Source: Symbiodinium natans
Taxonomy: Eukaryota; Sar; Dinophyceae; Suessiales; Symbiodiniaceae
Direction of reading: 5' to 3'
DNA: 64,000 nucleotides
Assembly (NCBI GenBank): GCA_905221605.1
Contig: CAJNDS010001835.1
Coordinates: 350,101 to 414,100 of the forward strand
Below are positions 13,042 through 23,403 of this stretch, piece by piece. Each line of letters begins with the position of its first letter. Positions within the stretch are counted from its first letter, which is position 1. A model generated the notes under the pieces. It was given only the letters and a program-made list of their open reading frames with translations, made no database searches and was not told the origin of the DNA. Both the position numbers and the translations under genes were made by a program.

Positions 13042-14181
13042 TTATCTTAGCAAGTCCTCAGGCCGAGCCCTCGCGTGCGCATCTTCCGCATTCCTTGCAT
13101 ATCGTTGGCAAACGTCAACAGCTCGTAAAAACTTCAAGAGCTCATCTGCAGCATCTGCGTAGCATTGCGAGGCTAATCGTCAGACTTCATGTTTCTGGAA
13201 TGGGGTGGCTGGAAAGCTCGAGCATGCACCTCATTGCAGAGCAGGAAGCTGTACAATTTCATACAGGAAGTGGCACTCGCTCTCGTAAAGATCGTTCGCC
13301 AGCCGCTCCACAGCAGCACAGAGGCTGTCCGACAGTCGCTGTACACCTTCTCGGACCTAACACAATTTCAAAATTTCGCTTAGAGACTGCGGAAAGTGCT
13401 GCAAAACTCTGATGACGCTCCGAAATACTACAAATGACTTGCGAATGGTTTCGTGACGTTTCGTGGATCCAAGCGCAGCTTCGAGACGTGCTCCGGCAGG
13501 TCCTACGAGCTCCGCATCTGTGACAGTTAAAATGGGCCAACCCCTTTCGGATCCCAAGACTGCGTGAGTCTAGGGGCAGTTTAGAGGCGTCGCAACGGGC
13601 CCGTGCTTACGAGTTCGAAGCTGCAGCTCCTCCACTGAAGAAAGTTCCCTTGTTGGGCATGTGTCCAAGAATAGAAGACACAGAGCTCATGAGTGCGACA
13701 CACACAGGGAGGGCGCGAACATCATTGAAAGCTCTTACCGGTCCTCTGCGAGCGGGCGTCCATCCTCTCAGGTTTCTGGCTGCTGGCACTCTTTTGACAC
13801 ACATGCGCGGGCATTGCTTTATTGGGGGGGAAGGCCGCATCTTCGAAGCCTCGAAACTCTCCATGGCCCGTCCTCCGCAATGAGGCGTCGCCGCCGAAGA
13901 GATGCCACAAAGGCTGCCTGGCCATGGAGGGCTCTTCTTGTCTCAGAAGTGCCTTGACGAATCGCGGCGCCTCGGATGAAACGGATGCATCCTGACCAGA
14001 TCGCGACGCCTCGGATGGGCTGTGTCAGGGTTGCGAAAGCAAATCTGCTGCTCGTAGCTGCAGCTCTGCAGCTCTGCAGCTCTGCAGTTTGATATTGTGC
14101 TGTCAACTTTCGGCTGTCAAGGCGAGTGTCTGCTCCCTGGCTGCCTTTCTGCCAAGAATGGGTGGTGGTACTGCTGGGCAT
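13042..14181 (-). CDS. Unrecognised multi-exon protein (3' part)
   Basis: Several adjacent minus-strand segments in different frames look coding, which suggests exons. From 5' to 3': about 13795-13925 (contains FEDAAFPPNKAMPAHVCQK), about 13375-13557 (contains LTVTDAELVGPAGARLEAAL and a basic helical stretch ending SLSEIL), about 13190-13345 (contains VYSDCRTASVLLWSGWRTIF and a Leu/Asn/Glu-rich tail), and about 13042-13165 (contains DAADELLKFLRAVDVCQRYA, ending at a TAA stop at 13042-13044). I do not recognise the family. The pieces are mostly Ala/Leu/Arg-rich and probably helical. Exon borders are not fixed, and the 5' end is unknown. Grouping them as one gene is inference from strand and spacing. 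Confidence 0.35.
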
Positions 14182-16349
14182 GGCCTGTTCGGTTCAGCTT
14201 TTTCGCAAGAGAATCCCCAAACAGACAGCTCCACTATGCTCCACTCCAGACCATGGCGCTCGAAGCGTTTAGTGAACCCAACTGGACCTTCTCGTGGCCA
14301 TCCGTCTGGTCAGTGGTTGACGCAGCATGCGCGGCGGCGGCTGCAGCCTAAAAGAACAGTTGAACTAAACCCTACCAGGCGGCACCGTTCTCACACATGC
14401 ATAGCGACATAGCAGCAATTTAAATGCTTGCGGAGCTCTGGATTGTGTCACTGGCAAGCAGCAGGAATAAGATAACTCCCCAGAAAGGTTGTTTTTTGCA
14501 GGCTTCGTCCACCCTTCTTATGCACTCAGGCATTTTTTTCTATTACACCGTGCATGCTTTACGCGCGGTAATGCTGCTAAATACATAGGCAAAGGCAAAA
14601 GGACCAAGAAACCATACCATCATGAGTCTTTCTCTGAATCTAGCTCCGCGAGCATTCATTACAAACAGGATCAACTGCTTGCCTGCTTGCTTGTCCGACG
14701 TTCGCTTGCTTTCTCGCTTGATTGCTTGTCATGCTTATTTGCTTGCGTGCTTGGTCTCTGCGATGCTCACTTGCCCGCTTGTGATTTTATACAAAACCGA
14801 CAACGGAAAACACTGCGCAAGAACTTCGAAACAAAACATCGACCTTTCACCAACGAGGGAGTCTCTCTCGCGCACGAAGTCTTGCACAGCGTTAAGCAGG
14901 ACAAGAACACAGGAAATAATGGCCCGGCTGGATTCTGAGATAGTCTGGCATTTTTATGTTTAGGGGAACCAAAATGCGGCGACCATCTGCGAAGACGCTG
15001 ATCTGTGGGGAACCCACGGAGCCGAAGAACTTTGGATTTCCGATTTCCGGCCTCGGCCTCCTCAGCTCGGCGCTGCGCTGTGGCGAGCTGTGCCTCCAGA
15101 CCCTCGAGGCCTCACTTGGGATTCACTTGGGGGAGCAGAGCTCAGAAATTCATCATGCATGTGCAGTCGCCGAATGAGCCGAATGCATCATTCACAGATC
15201 TACCAGCAGCACTGTCCCATTGCAGCTCATTCTGGCTTATTCCCTGCTTCTTCCAATGGGAGACTAATGGGAGCTGCCAGGGCTTCCCGTGCGGCTTTGT
15301 GTGATAATGCTTGCGCTGGCCTACTCTGCGCGTGCCCGACTCACACGTTCAAAAATCACCCCTTCCAAGCATACTCCAAGCATCCTCAAGTGACATGGCT
15401 CCGCATGGCTCGAGAGCCCAGGCACTGGTCTCCAGCTCCCGCCGCTCGCGGGCCCGCGCCTCCTGCTCGGCTGCAAGCCTCGTAAGGCTCAGGGCAGAAC
15501 CAGGGGCCGAGTTGGGCCGAGCGGTTTAGGCTTCATGTGGCTGATTTTGTTGGGGTCTTTCTTGGTGTGGGGAGCGTAAGCCTTGAGTGGCAGTGGCTCT
15601 GGCTGCAAGGCACTACAAGGCTGCTGGAGGGCTTCACGTGAAGCTACAGTGCTGTGACAGTTGCAAGCAGGTAAGTGATGCAGTCCGATGCAGTCTGAGG
15701 ACTTCTGCTGAAGTTCTGCTTTGTCGGCCTCCAGTGTCCTTGGATCATGTCGGCTATATGGACCCGCTCATTTGCAACTACGACTCTGACAGGACCAATT
15801 TCTGACGGACCAACTACTGAGTAACTACGTTATACTGACTTGAATGACACTGCCCAGCGGCTCTTGCATAACCGCACGCTTGATGGAGGAGATGGCCTTT
15901 CCAAGAGCAGATTTCCAACGAAGTGGCAAGCCTGTCTTCGGAGTGCAGTCCACCAAGATACAAGTCGATGGAAGTCTGACCCATGCAACAGACACTGCAG
16001 CACTCTCTAGGACACTTGTATATCAGTATGTACAGTACCTAGCAGTATATCTTGTGTACAGCAGCGACTGCTGCGTGGGTAACCCCCGTGGCCTTGCGCC
16101 GGGCACGTGCAGCGCTGAGGCCACCAAGGCCTTCAGCAGCGCAGAACTCGTCCTCCACCCAGACGCAGTGATGTGCGTCACATGAAGACGGCCGCTCCAA
16201 GGTTACACGTGTTACAGCTGTACCGCGCCATTCGGGGAGCCCTCCAACAGTCCGGGACAAAACCTCCAGATCCCCCAATAGCCTCGGACAAGTCACCCCC
16301 CCTCCCACCCCACCCCGTGAACGGCACTATCTGCAAAAGCTGAGGTTGC
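14182..16349. other. No supportable gene; CTTG-rich stretch inside
   Basis: No convincing exon. At about 14680-14765 the + strand carries a degenerate TGCTTGC-type repeat with many CTTG units. The complementary CAAGCAAGC motif also occurs near 19440-19490 and 19965, inside channel A. Confidence 0.4.
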
Positions 16350-17138
16350 TCAGGGTACCGTTGCTCGAGGAGCGTACATTGTTCGGTTAGCAGCCTGCGT
16401 AACCATGGAAGACTGATTCTCAGAAGGGATCGGCATCCGCACACTTGAACCGGAAACTTCCTTGAAGCCTTTGCAAGCGTTCCGTTCGACACAGAGTATT
16501 TCGAGTCTCAAACCCCGGACTCTGCTTGCAACACTCGTAACTCTGTCGGGCCCCAAGGCCATGTCCACTGTCCAGGCTGCGCGCCTTCCAGGAAAAGGCC
16601 GGCTCACTCGCAGACGGCCCTGCTTCCTCGGCACATAATCTAGGGTGCTCAACCTGGAATGTCCCGGAATACGCTGACGGAACCAAGGGTCTGCTGGCTG
16701 CTCCCGGCCAGCAGCCAGCAACGCGTCCAGGCTTTCAATGGCAGGCCCGTCCTGGGCTCTGGGAATTCTTGGTCTGAGGAAGAAGGCTGGAGGCGCAGAT
16801 GGATGAAAGTATCGGACCTGGCCTGATACAAGACTTTTGAAATTCTTTTCACACATAAAAGGGAGTAGCACTTGCGGGCGTGGATTATGCACGTTGCTCG
16901 AAGCTTCATGGATTGGAGCAGGTCCCGGCGGCTCTGCAAACCCGCAGATTCTTTTCAGCAAGGCACGCACGTGGTGCTCAGCTTCCGCGTCTCTGACGCG
17001 AGCCAAGTAAGCGCATGACTTGAAAATTTCACAAGTCCGGCTCATATGCACTGTAGGTGTGCGCTCTGTTGGTAGAACAGGCAAGTCATCAAAGTCTATG
17101 GTGGGCGCTAAAACACACTGTGAACCAGTGCGAGACAC
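16350..17138 (-). CDS. Hypothetical protein fragment, 262-codon open frame
   Basis: This is one of the longest non-repetitive open frames in the left part of the window. Its N-terminal half looks most protein-like: it contains DFDDLPVLPTERTPT and then a charged helical part with CEIFKSCAYLARVRDAEAEH and ALLKRICGFAEPPGPAP. The C-terminal third is Arg/Gly/Ser-rich and may be read-through into intron. I recognise no domain. In a dinoflagellate context it is best read as one or two exons of a spliced minus-strand gene. The true start and end are unknown. Confidence 0.33.
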   Translation of the reverse strand: MSRTGSQCVLAPTIDFDDLPVLPTERTPTVHMSRTCEIFKSCAYLARVRDAEAEHHVRALLKRICGFAEPPGPAPIHEASSNVHNPRPQVLLPFMCEKNFKSLVSGQVRYFHPSAPPAFFLRPRIPRAQDGPAIESLDALLAAGREQPADPWFRQRIPGHSRLSTLDYVPRKQGRLRVSRPFPGRRAAWTVDMALGPDRVTSVASRVRGLRLEILCVERNACKGFKEVSGSSVRMPIPSENQSSMVTQAANRTMYAPRATVP

Positions 17139-17374
17139 CCAAGTTGGATGTGATTGTTGGGCCTGGTGTAAACTTAGTGCCCATGTGCCCCTGCACGGTC
17201 TCAGTCTTCAAAGTTCCTTTCCGACTGCACCTTGATGAAGCACGCTTGCTCCAGTGCTCGGACGAGCTTGCTGAGCTTTACCTTCGCCACCCAATAGGCT
17301 CAAGCATTCCACACACAACATGCATGCCGACATGGAAGCTTCTTCGTTTCATGAATGTGCGAGTACAGATGTTG

Positions 17375-17421
17375 CCCCACCACCACCACAACCACCACCA
17401 CCACCACCACCACCACAACCA
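17375..17421. repeat. (CCA)n microsatellite
   Basis: CCACCACCACAACCACCACC-type run. It reads as poly-His or poly-Pro on + and poly-Gly on -, and explains the Gly-rich end of a 336-codon minus-strand open frame that I do not accept as a gene. Confidence 0.9.
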
Positions 17422-18040
17422 GCACCCCTCGTGCCCACGTTGTGTGAGTGTGTGCGTGCGTTTTCAAGCCGTGCCCCAAATGCGTATTTCAAGCTCTGTG
17501 TTCTAGCGTTTTGGTGCACATGACTGGATTCGAGGTTGAGACAATGCAGCATGTTTGCCCCCCCCCCGACACAACAGCGGGACAGCACAGCGCTTTGGCC
17601 ACAAAAGGATTGGGATGCAAAATAATGCCCTCTCCTGCAAGGCTCCAAATGCTGCACTGTCCCGATGCGATACGGGTCTGGGATGCCAAAATTCTGTACC
17701 GTCCGATACTGTCCCAATGTGTGAACTGTCTCACTGTTTTGAGGGTGGATTGACGAAATGTTGTCCGGGTCTGGGTATTCAAATGCCGTGCTGTCCCAAA
17801 GTTTGGGCTTCCGGCCCTGGAGGCCCTCGGAAGATTGTGTGTTGCGCTTGTTTGAGTTTGTGTAGACAGCGCTGCGTTTAGTACATCTGTACCCCAAAAG
17901 ATTCGGACAGTGCCAGGCTTCTGCTTCTGGGAGGCCCTGACGCCGAACTTCGCAAACCATCAACGCAGCCAGACGCCAGGCAATCAGGAGGCGAGATATC
18001 AGGAACAGAATAATTGTGTTCTGATGCGTGGAGTGGGGGG

Positions 18041-18055
18041 ATATATATATATATA
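18041..18055. repeat. Short (AT)n run
   Basis: Seven AT units directly after a run of six G. It lies about 0.3 kb beyond the channel A stop codon on the 3' side. Confidence 0.85.
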
Positions 18056-18362
18056 AGATCTCACCCACACCACACTGGTGAACTTTCGAGACCGAACTAT
18101 CGATTTTTCCGATCAGGCACCCAGAGCCAACAGGAAAGAACACAAGAACGCGAGTCAAATCTTCCCAGGCGCATCCATTTGCCTCAGCTCGCCGCGCATG
18201 GCAACTTGTTCCATGGCACGGGCGGGGCCTGTCAGCGAATCTCTCCGATGTCCGGTCCAAGGATACGGGATGCTTGCACAGGTTCTTGCACAATGGGTCC
18301 CGTAATGTCTGCAGAAATGGGCAAGGACAGCAGGGAACACAGGCAGATCGCACACGCAAATT

Positions 18363-18459
18363 CTAAATAGATGTGTTCTCGGTGTTCCTAAGCCCGCTCA
18401 TGCTTTTCATCGTGCCTTTGCACCGTAGAATGCCATCCACGAACTCTTCGTGCGTTATC
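18363..18459 (-). CDS. Channel A last exon (end of EF-hand, C-terminus)
   Basis: Follows a GAG|GATAACG acceptor on the minus strand. It encodes ITHEEFVDGILRCKGTMKSM and about a dozen more residues before a TAG stop at 18363-18365. The IT-x-EEF-x-DG core is the second half of an EF-hand and matches EITQEEFIDGVL in channel B. A (GAT)n microsatellite lies immediately upstream, 14 bases inside the intron. Confidence 0.75.
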
Positions 18460-18470
18460 CTCCACACAGA

Positions 18471-18503
<33 letters not shown>

Positions 18504-21500
18504 GAACTCGACACCGGCAGCACCCACTCGCCACAGAAGACGGGGGACACCACCACATTTAGCTGCGAAACATTGATACAGTCAGATGCACACTAGTAGC
18601 ATTAAAACACCGACAACTTCTCTTCTGCAGAACAGCATGATGCAGCATGTCCTCCCATCACCGTTGTCCAAGATGCCTCGAGAAAGGTGGCATACTCGTG
18701 AGCGTGAGCGGACTTGATGCAGCATTGGGAAAAGAAGGGTTAGGCAGGGGCAGCCTCAGCGAGTGCCTGGTGGACTGTTCATGGGGCTACTTACTCTGGA
18801 CATGTCACGGACTGTACTTCTTTGCACCTTGAATGGAAGGGACTTTTACCACAGCTGCTGCTGAAACATCCCGTCTGCAGTCAAGTAGCGAAACAGCGCA
18901 TGACCTTCAGTAACCTGGGCCAGGCGACGCAAGTCAGTTCTTGGATGAGCTGCTGCGGCACATTGCTCAAAGATGCTCGTCATACGCAAGGACCGAGGAG
19001 CGTCCACATCCAATGTCTGGAAGTATGCGGCCTCAGCACGCTGCCCGCATTGGCGCATGGACGTGCGGCCAAGATCTTCAAGACAAGTCGAGGCTCTGCT
19101 TTTGGTATTTCAAGGATTTCTGACAGCTGCTGCTCATTGATTGTGCCGTTGTGGGCTCGGTCAATGGCTTCGAAAACCTCGGCTTCAGGCATGCCAAGCG
19201 CCAATAAGGATTTCATATCACTTGAGAGTGTGGCTAGGAAAGTTAGACACGTGCCGTTGTTTTTACACACGCAGCGGCGCAAGCTTGCACACGCACAGCT
19301 GCTGGAGTTCCGACTTCCGGGCGAGTGCAACCAAAGACATTTGAGGACACCCATAGTCACAAGAGAGTCCACCGATCTGGTTTGCAAGTGTGTGTGTGTG
19401 TGCGTGCACATGCCTGCTCAACTCTACATGCTGCTTGCGTGTTCCAACAAGCAAGCCAAGCAAGCTTTTTCGCTGCGGTCCAACAAGCAAGAGGAGGCCT
19501 TGTTCGCAATTCGCCTGCCTAACTCTGGATGCCACATGCGTGCACCAGCGAGCCAGCAAGCTTGTGCAACTCACACAAGGCAGGCAAGGATTCAGGTGAT
19601 CCGGTCTTATTGGGTTTGAGTATCCGCTGCCCTGTTCTTATCGAACCATTCCTCCCATTTGACATAAATCAGCCTAGGCTGCCAACCCAACCGTTCAACC
19701 TGTTGTACAGGGCATCAGATCCTACGGCCACATCCTCGGATCCCCAACTCACAATTTAAGGTGCCTCCGCAAACCGCATGCTCTGCCCGACTCCGCGTCA
19801 GAATCACTTAATGAGGCCACCACAGAGTAAGAATCAAGACAACCAGACCCTAGTTCCGGGTGAGTAACACCAAAGAAGTGCTCCTGTGGCGGAGAGCGTC
19901 TACCGATGTGCTTTGCAAGAGTTTTGCAAGTGTGCGCATGTGACCGCTTAACTCTTCCAGCAAGCAAGCGGTTTGGCTGCCTTTCGACAATCAACAAGGG
20001 CCTTTTGGGGGAGGGGCGGGGGGCCTCGCCATCACCTTTTGAGCCACCACCTCAAACACCAGAGTCACGAGAGAGAGAGAGAGAGAGACAGAGATTGGCA
20101 AAAGACAGCTCCCGCACGCAAGGTTTGTGGTCAGTTGTCAGGACGTCACATGATAAACTTCCCAAGTCACACCCAAGTCACACCTAACCGGACCTGCACT
20201 GCTAACCTCGAACGCCGCATCTTGAAGCCTAAGGGATTGTGCCCACTCTTCAGCCGCATGCGGTCGCATGCATATAGAAACCCAGTAGTGGGCAAGCGTG
20301 ACCAAGGAACAACTAGTTCGCCGTGAAACTTCCCCAAACCAACTAGAATGCAAGACGGACGCGAGAAGCTCTGAATACACAAAAGCTGCACAAGCCGAAG
20401 CGTTTCTCAAACCAGGGCCAATCACGCTGCAATGAGTCAAGACATGCAGATGGCAGTCGAATAAAAACCCAACAAGCATGCTGCCAAGACGCATCTTCCA
20501 ACTTTTCCAGGTACTTGCTCTTGCTGCGAAGCCGCTCCACAATCAACGACTCCTAAGCGCAATGCGCCCGACATGTGCGGCACGTGGGTACGCAAGACAC
20601 TGTTGATTTACGTTTCGGAAAGGACGAAACATTACCCTGCCATTCAAGTTTGGCGTCATCATCATTCTTTGCCGCTTCGAGCGTGTCGCGGAGAAAAACC
20701 GCCGTGATCACTCTCAGCGCCGCAAATACAATAATCGTAATATACACGGCGAAAAACAACACGAAAAGGCGATGGACCTTGTCCATGACGGGTCTCGCGT
20801 TTGTGGGCCAATTCCTCAGTTGCTTTTGCATGTGCAGCCGTGTAACTAGAGTGTGCCCCGGACAGTGAACAGCCTTTTGCCAGATATGCCCAGCATCCCG
20901 GCAAAAGTCATCCTCAGCCAATGTGGAAGGACAAGCCGGGCATGACGCCCGTAAACCAACAAAATGTTTACCGGCATAATGGCATAGTCATCGGGGTCGC
21001 TTTTTCAGACAAGTTTCTCATACATCGTATACATGGCCCGTGAAGCAGTGCCATATCGATCCCAAATCCATTGGCGGTCGTCCATACTGGCTGTCTCGTC
21101 AGCTATGAAATCTTGGAGCAGGTTGCCAAGCACGAGAGTACCCATGCAAATGAAGACCAGGAGTAGGAGCATCGACCACGCAAGTGACGGCAGGAAGCAG
21201 TAGCAGGCCTTCACCAAGAAGCGCAAGCCCTTGACGAAGCGGAAAGTTCGTAGCATTCGGATAGCACGGAGTGACTTGAGGACACGGACCAAACGAAGCA
21301 AGACAATGTCCTGCGCGTCAGATCCTGCAAAGATTCGCGAATGCAGAAGTGCAACAAGATTCAATATCACAACTGTGGGTTTAAGGTATCCCTGTGCACA
21401 TCCTGACAAACGACTATGTGATATGATGGCTGACGGCAGCGAGGAGAGGAGATATTGACAAGGACAGGTCGATTATCAACTATTTTGAGGCTCCCATCTG

Positions 21501-23385
21501 GGGCTCAACATGGACGACCTTGAACCGTGAGCAACATGCAGTAGCATCAGCATTTTCACCAGCACAGCTGTTACCTCTGGCCCAGGGCCTTTACGATGTC
21601 ATCTCCAAGGATGAACCCCTATAGCCGAATGACCATAAAGACCAGCTCTTTTCTCTACAAGCAAAAAAAAAAAGCCAGCTGCGCAGTATAGGCTTTTGTT
21701 GGGGAGACAAAAAAGTCCTCCATCATGAGATGTCATGAGATGTAGAGGCCCCCTTGCCACTAGCAGTCCTTACGCATCTAAGCGCCCTCTGTAAGCAGAT
21801 TATCAAGCAGTGATGAGGCCATATCGGGGCCGTCCTGCAAGCTGTGCAAAGATCAGCAGGTCTGCTATTCCAAAGAGGACCAGAGCAGCATCAAACCAGT
21901 TCGCCACATCTCGCACAAAGTCCCAGCGCTCCAGGCCTATGCGGAAGAGCAGCTCCACCAAGAATATGAAAATGAAGACGGTGTCCTATGCACGGAAGCG
22001 GCCCGGGTAAGTCGCTGACATGAACGGAGCGACACAGCAAAGAGAACAGAAAAACCCACATATCCGGAATAAGCATGCCAAAAAAAATGCCATACAAGTC
22101 CCGGCATCAAAAGTCTGGAAGATCGGCTGCACCTCATTCAGGGAAAGCCCAGTCCCAGCCACTCCGAGCTTTGCTCCATAGGCAAGGCCCTCTGCTTCCA
22201 GCTCCGCCTCGGCAATCTTGGAACTGCACAGGGCATGCGTGAAGAAAAGGCATGATGAAACCTGCAGCAAATCTGGAAGTCTCCCGAAACTCAAAAGCAC
22301 TGTTGCCAAGCAGCCATCATGACGCAGGAATTTACGAGCACCAGCACACCAGCCACAAAGTCGATGTACTCTTTGGTGTGGCTGACCAGAGTCTCCAATC
22401 CCAGGAGCTCCTAGCAGAAAGCGCATGTCTTCCATGGAGCCATATGATGAGCCATGGCCCCTTCCCCAGGACCCCTCAAGTCACTCCTGCTCTTGAACAC
22501 CCCTCGAGCTAGCCTTGTGCCAACCAAGTTGTTGGTTGTAAGTTGTCACAGTTTGCTTTTCAAAGGCAACGACGAGCGTCTGAAAGACAATCGAAGCAAA
22601 AACACCCACTGGCTGTCAATGACTGACGGCAGGCTGCCCCTTCTTTGCCTAAGTATTGCGACCCCTTCCTCGTGGCTTCCTTCATTGGTGCTGTCGGTTC
22701 TCATTCCTGCCTCGGCTGTTAATAGCACGCCGCCTGTTACCAAGCCTCAAACATCGCAACAAATACCGAAGGCCTCCCGAGATCTGTGCACAAGAATGTC
22801 TCATCGCATCGTGCTGTAGCAGATCCCGGCCGGTATCAAGTTACATACAGCAGAGTTGAAGATAAAAGCCACGCAAACAATCTGCGTGTTCCGGGACAAA
22901 GCCAAGGCAAGACAACCGCACGGAATGTCCTCGGCATTGGTGGCCTTTGTCTTGGGAGACCTTACAAGCGTCGCCGTGGAACCCGGGCTGGCCGGTGCTT
23001 GCAGTGCTTTCTCCAGCGAGAAGGTGGCATCGAACTTCTCCACGTTTGGGGCTTGAACGACATCGACTGAGTCGTCCAAGGTGACTTCAAGCCGCGGAGG
23101 GACCGGTTGGGGCGGGCTATACTCCGGCTCATTCGGCTTCACCATTCTGCCAGGGTCAGCGCTTTGGCCAACTTTAAGCTCCTTAAGCTGCAAGATCTTG
23201 GAGAACCTCAGGGTGTCGATGCACGGATGCCAAGATAGAGCTGACGATTTGGAGCCAAGGAGCGACAGCTGCAGAGACTGCTCGAAGGCATCATGCTGCG
23301 CACGGGCCAGATCCAAGATGCGCTGCTGCTCAGCCTCCAGGGCCTTGGACAGGTCGTGTCCAGGCCAGGGCGTCGGCTTCGGCAT
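18363..23385 (-). CDS. Voltage-gated cation channel A (single domain, 6TM, EF-hand tail)
   Basis: A plasma-membrane or organelle-membrane ion channel of the voltage-gated Na/Ca superfamily with one six-helix repeat, split over at least 11 exons. Exons, 5' to 3': 22930-23385 (N-terminus, start MPKP), about 22311-22410 (S1), about 22110-22225 (S1-S2 linker with SLNEVQPIFQTF), about 21835-21986 (S2-S3, FLVELLFRIGLERWDFV), about 21012-21324 (S4, S5, pore helix), 20898-20912 (microexon, MTFAG), 20658-20814 (filter end and S6), about 20490-20552, 19100-about 19235 (EF-hand-like, NGTINEQQLSEIL), about 18965-19031 (AYFQTLDVD), 18363-18459 (ITHEEFVDGILRCKG, TAG stop). The MPKP start is chosen because paralogue B begins with MPKP too; an upstream Met six codons earlier is less likely. 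S4 carries Arg/Lys every third residue (RLVRVLKSLRAIRMLRTFR). The EF-hand loop is degenerate. Ion selectivity cannot be told from sequence. The donor after the pore-helix exon is unresolved, so partial inactivation is possible. Confidence 0.85.
18473..18501. repeat. (GAT)n microsatellite
   Basis: About nine GAT/ATG trinucleotide units just inside the last intron of channel A, close to its 3' splice site. Confidence 0.9.
19032..19099 (-). other. 68-bp GC-AG intron in channel A
   Basis: The junction is fixed by alignment to channel B, where the sequence is continuous (SPKALAYFQTLDLD). In A, IPK ends at 19100 and AAYFQTLDVD begins at 19031. The intron runs GCAGAG to GCTGAG, followed by GCC. The first two intron bases (GC) equal the first two bases of the next exon. 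Channel B has no intron here. Confidence 0.7.
19310..19500. repeat. Diverged duplicated segment, copy 1
   Basis: Inside a channel A intron. It shares an ordered set of blocks with 19850-20010: TTCCGGG-GAGT, ACCAAAGA, GTC-ACCGAT, TTTGCAAGTGTG, AACTCT, TTCCA-CAAGCAAG, and a block ending AAGAGG/AAGGGCCTT. Copy 1 also contains a short (TG)n run. The element boundaries are not clear, and I see no coding capacity. Confidence 0.5.
19850..20010. repeat. Diverged duplicated segment, copy 2
   Basis: Second copy of the segment at 19310-19500, same orientation, about 0.5 kb away and in the same channel A intron. Identity is patchy but the block order is kept, so a direct duplication or two insertions of one non-autonomous element is likely. 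Confidence 0.5.
20068..20090. repeat. (GA)n microsatellite
   Basis: A run of GAGAGA units in a channel A intron. Confidence 0.9.
20553..20657 (-). other. 105-bp GA-AG intron in channel A
   Basis: In channel B the protein is continuous (NDDETLVIERL). In A, AAKNDD ends with GAT at 20658 and ESLIVERLRSK begins with GAG at 20552. Both ends fall on codon borders and the joined protein aligns to B without a gap. The intron starts GACGCC and ends CTTAG. No placement that keeps the frame gives a GT donor. GA at the donor is repeated as GA at the start of the next exon. Confidence 0.75.
20658..20814 (-). CDS. Channel A exon: filter end and S6
   Basis: One base completes the Gly codon of the filter, then 52 codons begin NWPTNARPVMDKVHRLF and run through a hydrophobic S6 helix (VLFFAVYITIIVFAALRVIT) to AAKNDD. 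The length, 157 bp, gives exactly phase 2 in and phase 0 out, matching the flanking junctions. The aligned segment of channel B has the same length. Confidence 0.85.
20815..20897 (-). other. 83-bp GA-AG intron inside the channel A pore
   Basis: Splits the Gly codon of the selectivity filter TFAGNW. The donor reads GCCGG|GATGCTGG and the acceptor AACTGAG|GAATTGG. Channel B reads TFAGNWP without interruption, so the ends are set by homology. GA at the donor is repeated at the start of the next exon. Confidence 0.75.
20898..20912 (-). CDS. Channel A 15-bp microexon coding for the selectivity filter
   Basis: After the acceptor GCTGAG, the bases G-ATG-ACT-TTT-GCC-GG encode MTFAG, aligned to ITFAG of channel B, whose own exon starts at the same position after CTCAG. 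The next intron starts directly after. The donor of the preceding exon (after MYEK, near 21012-21020) does not fit GT, GC or GA in the needed phase, so the upstream join is uncertain. Confidence 0.6.
21012..21324 (-). CDS. Channel A exon: S4 voltage sensor, S5, pore helix
   Basis: Begins after TTGCAG with GATCTGAC (GSDAQDIVLLRLVRV). S4 has seven regularly spaced basic residues. S5 is LPSLAWSMLLLLVFICMGTL, followed by GNLLQDFIADE, an acidic turret DDRQWIWDRYG and the pore helix ASRAMYTMYEK. It aligns without gaps to channel B residues of the same region. Confidence 0.85.
22411..22929 (-). other. 519-bp GA-AG intron before S1 in channel A
   Basis: Exon 1 ends AATGCCGAG at 22930 and exon 2 begins GAGCTCCTGGG at 22410, giving NAEELLGLETL, which aligns residue by residue to TAEDLLGLDSF of channel B, where there is no intron. 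The intron starts GACATT and ends GCTAG. The four bases AGGA span both junctions. Confidence 0.75.
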
Positions 23386-23403
23386 CGCGCACAAAAGCGA
23401 CAA

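Noticed and set aside
17349-18359. 336-codon minus-strand open frame
   Set aside because: It ends in poly-Gly from the (CCA)n repeat and includes Ile/Tyr from the (AT)n run. The rest has no domain and no coding-like composition. It starts just after the channel A stop.
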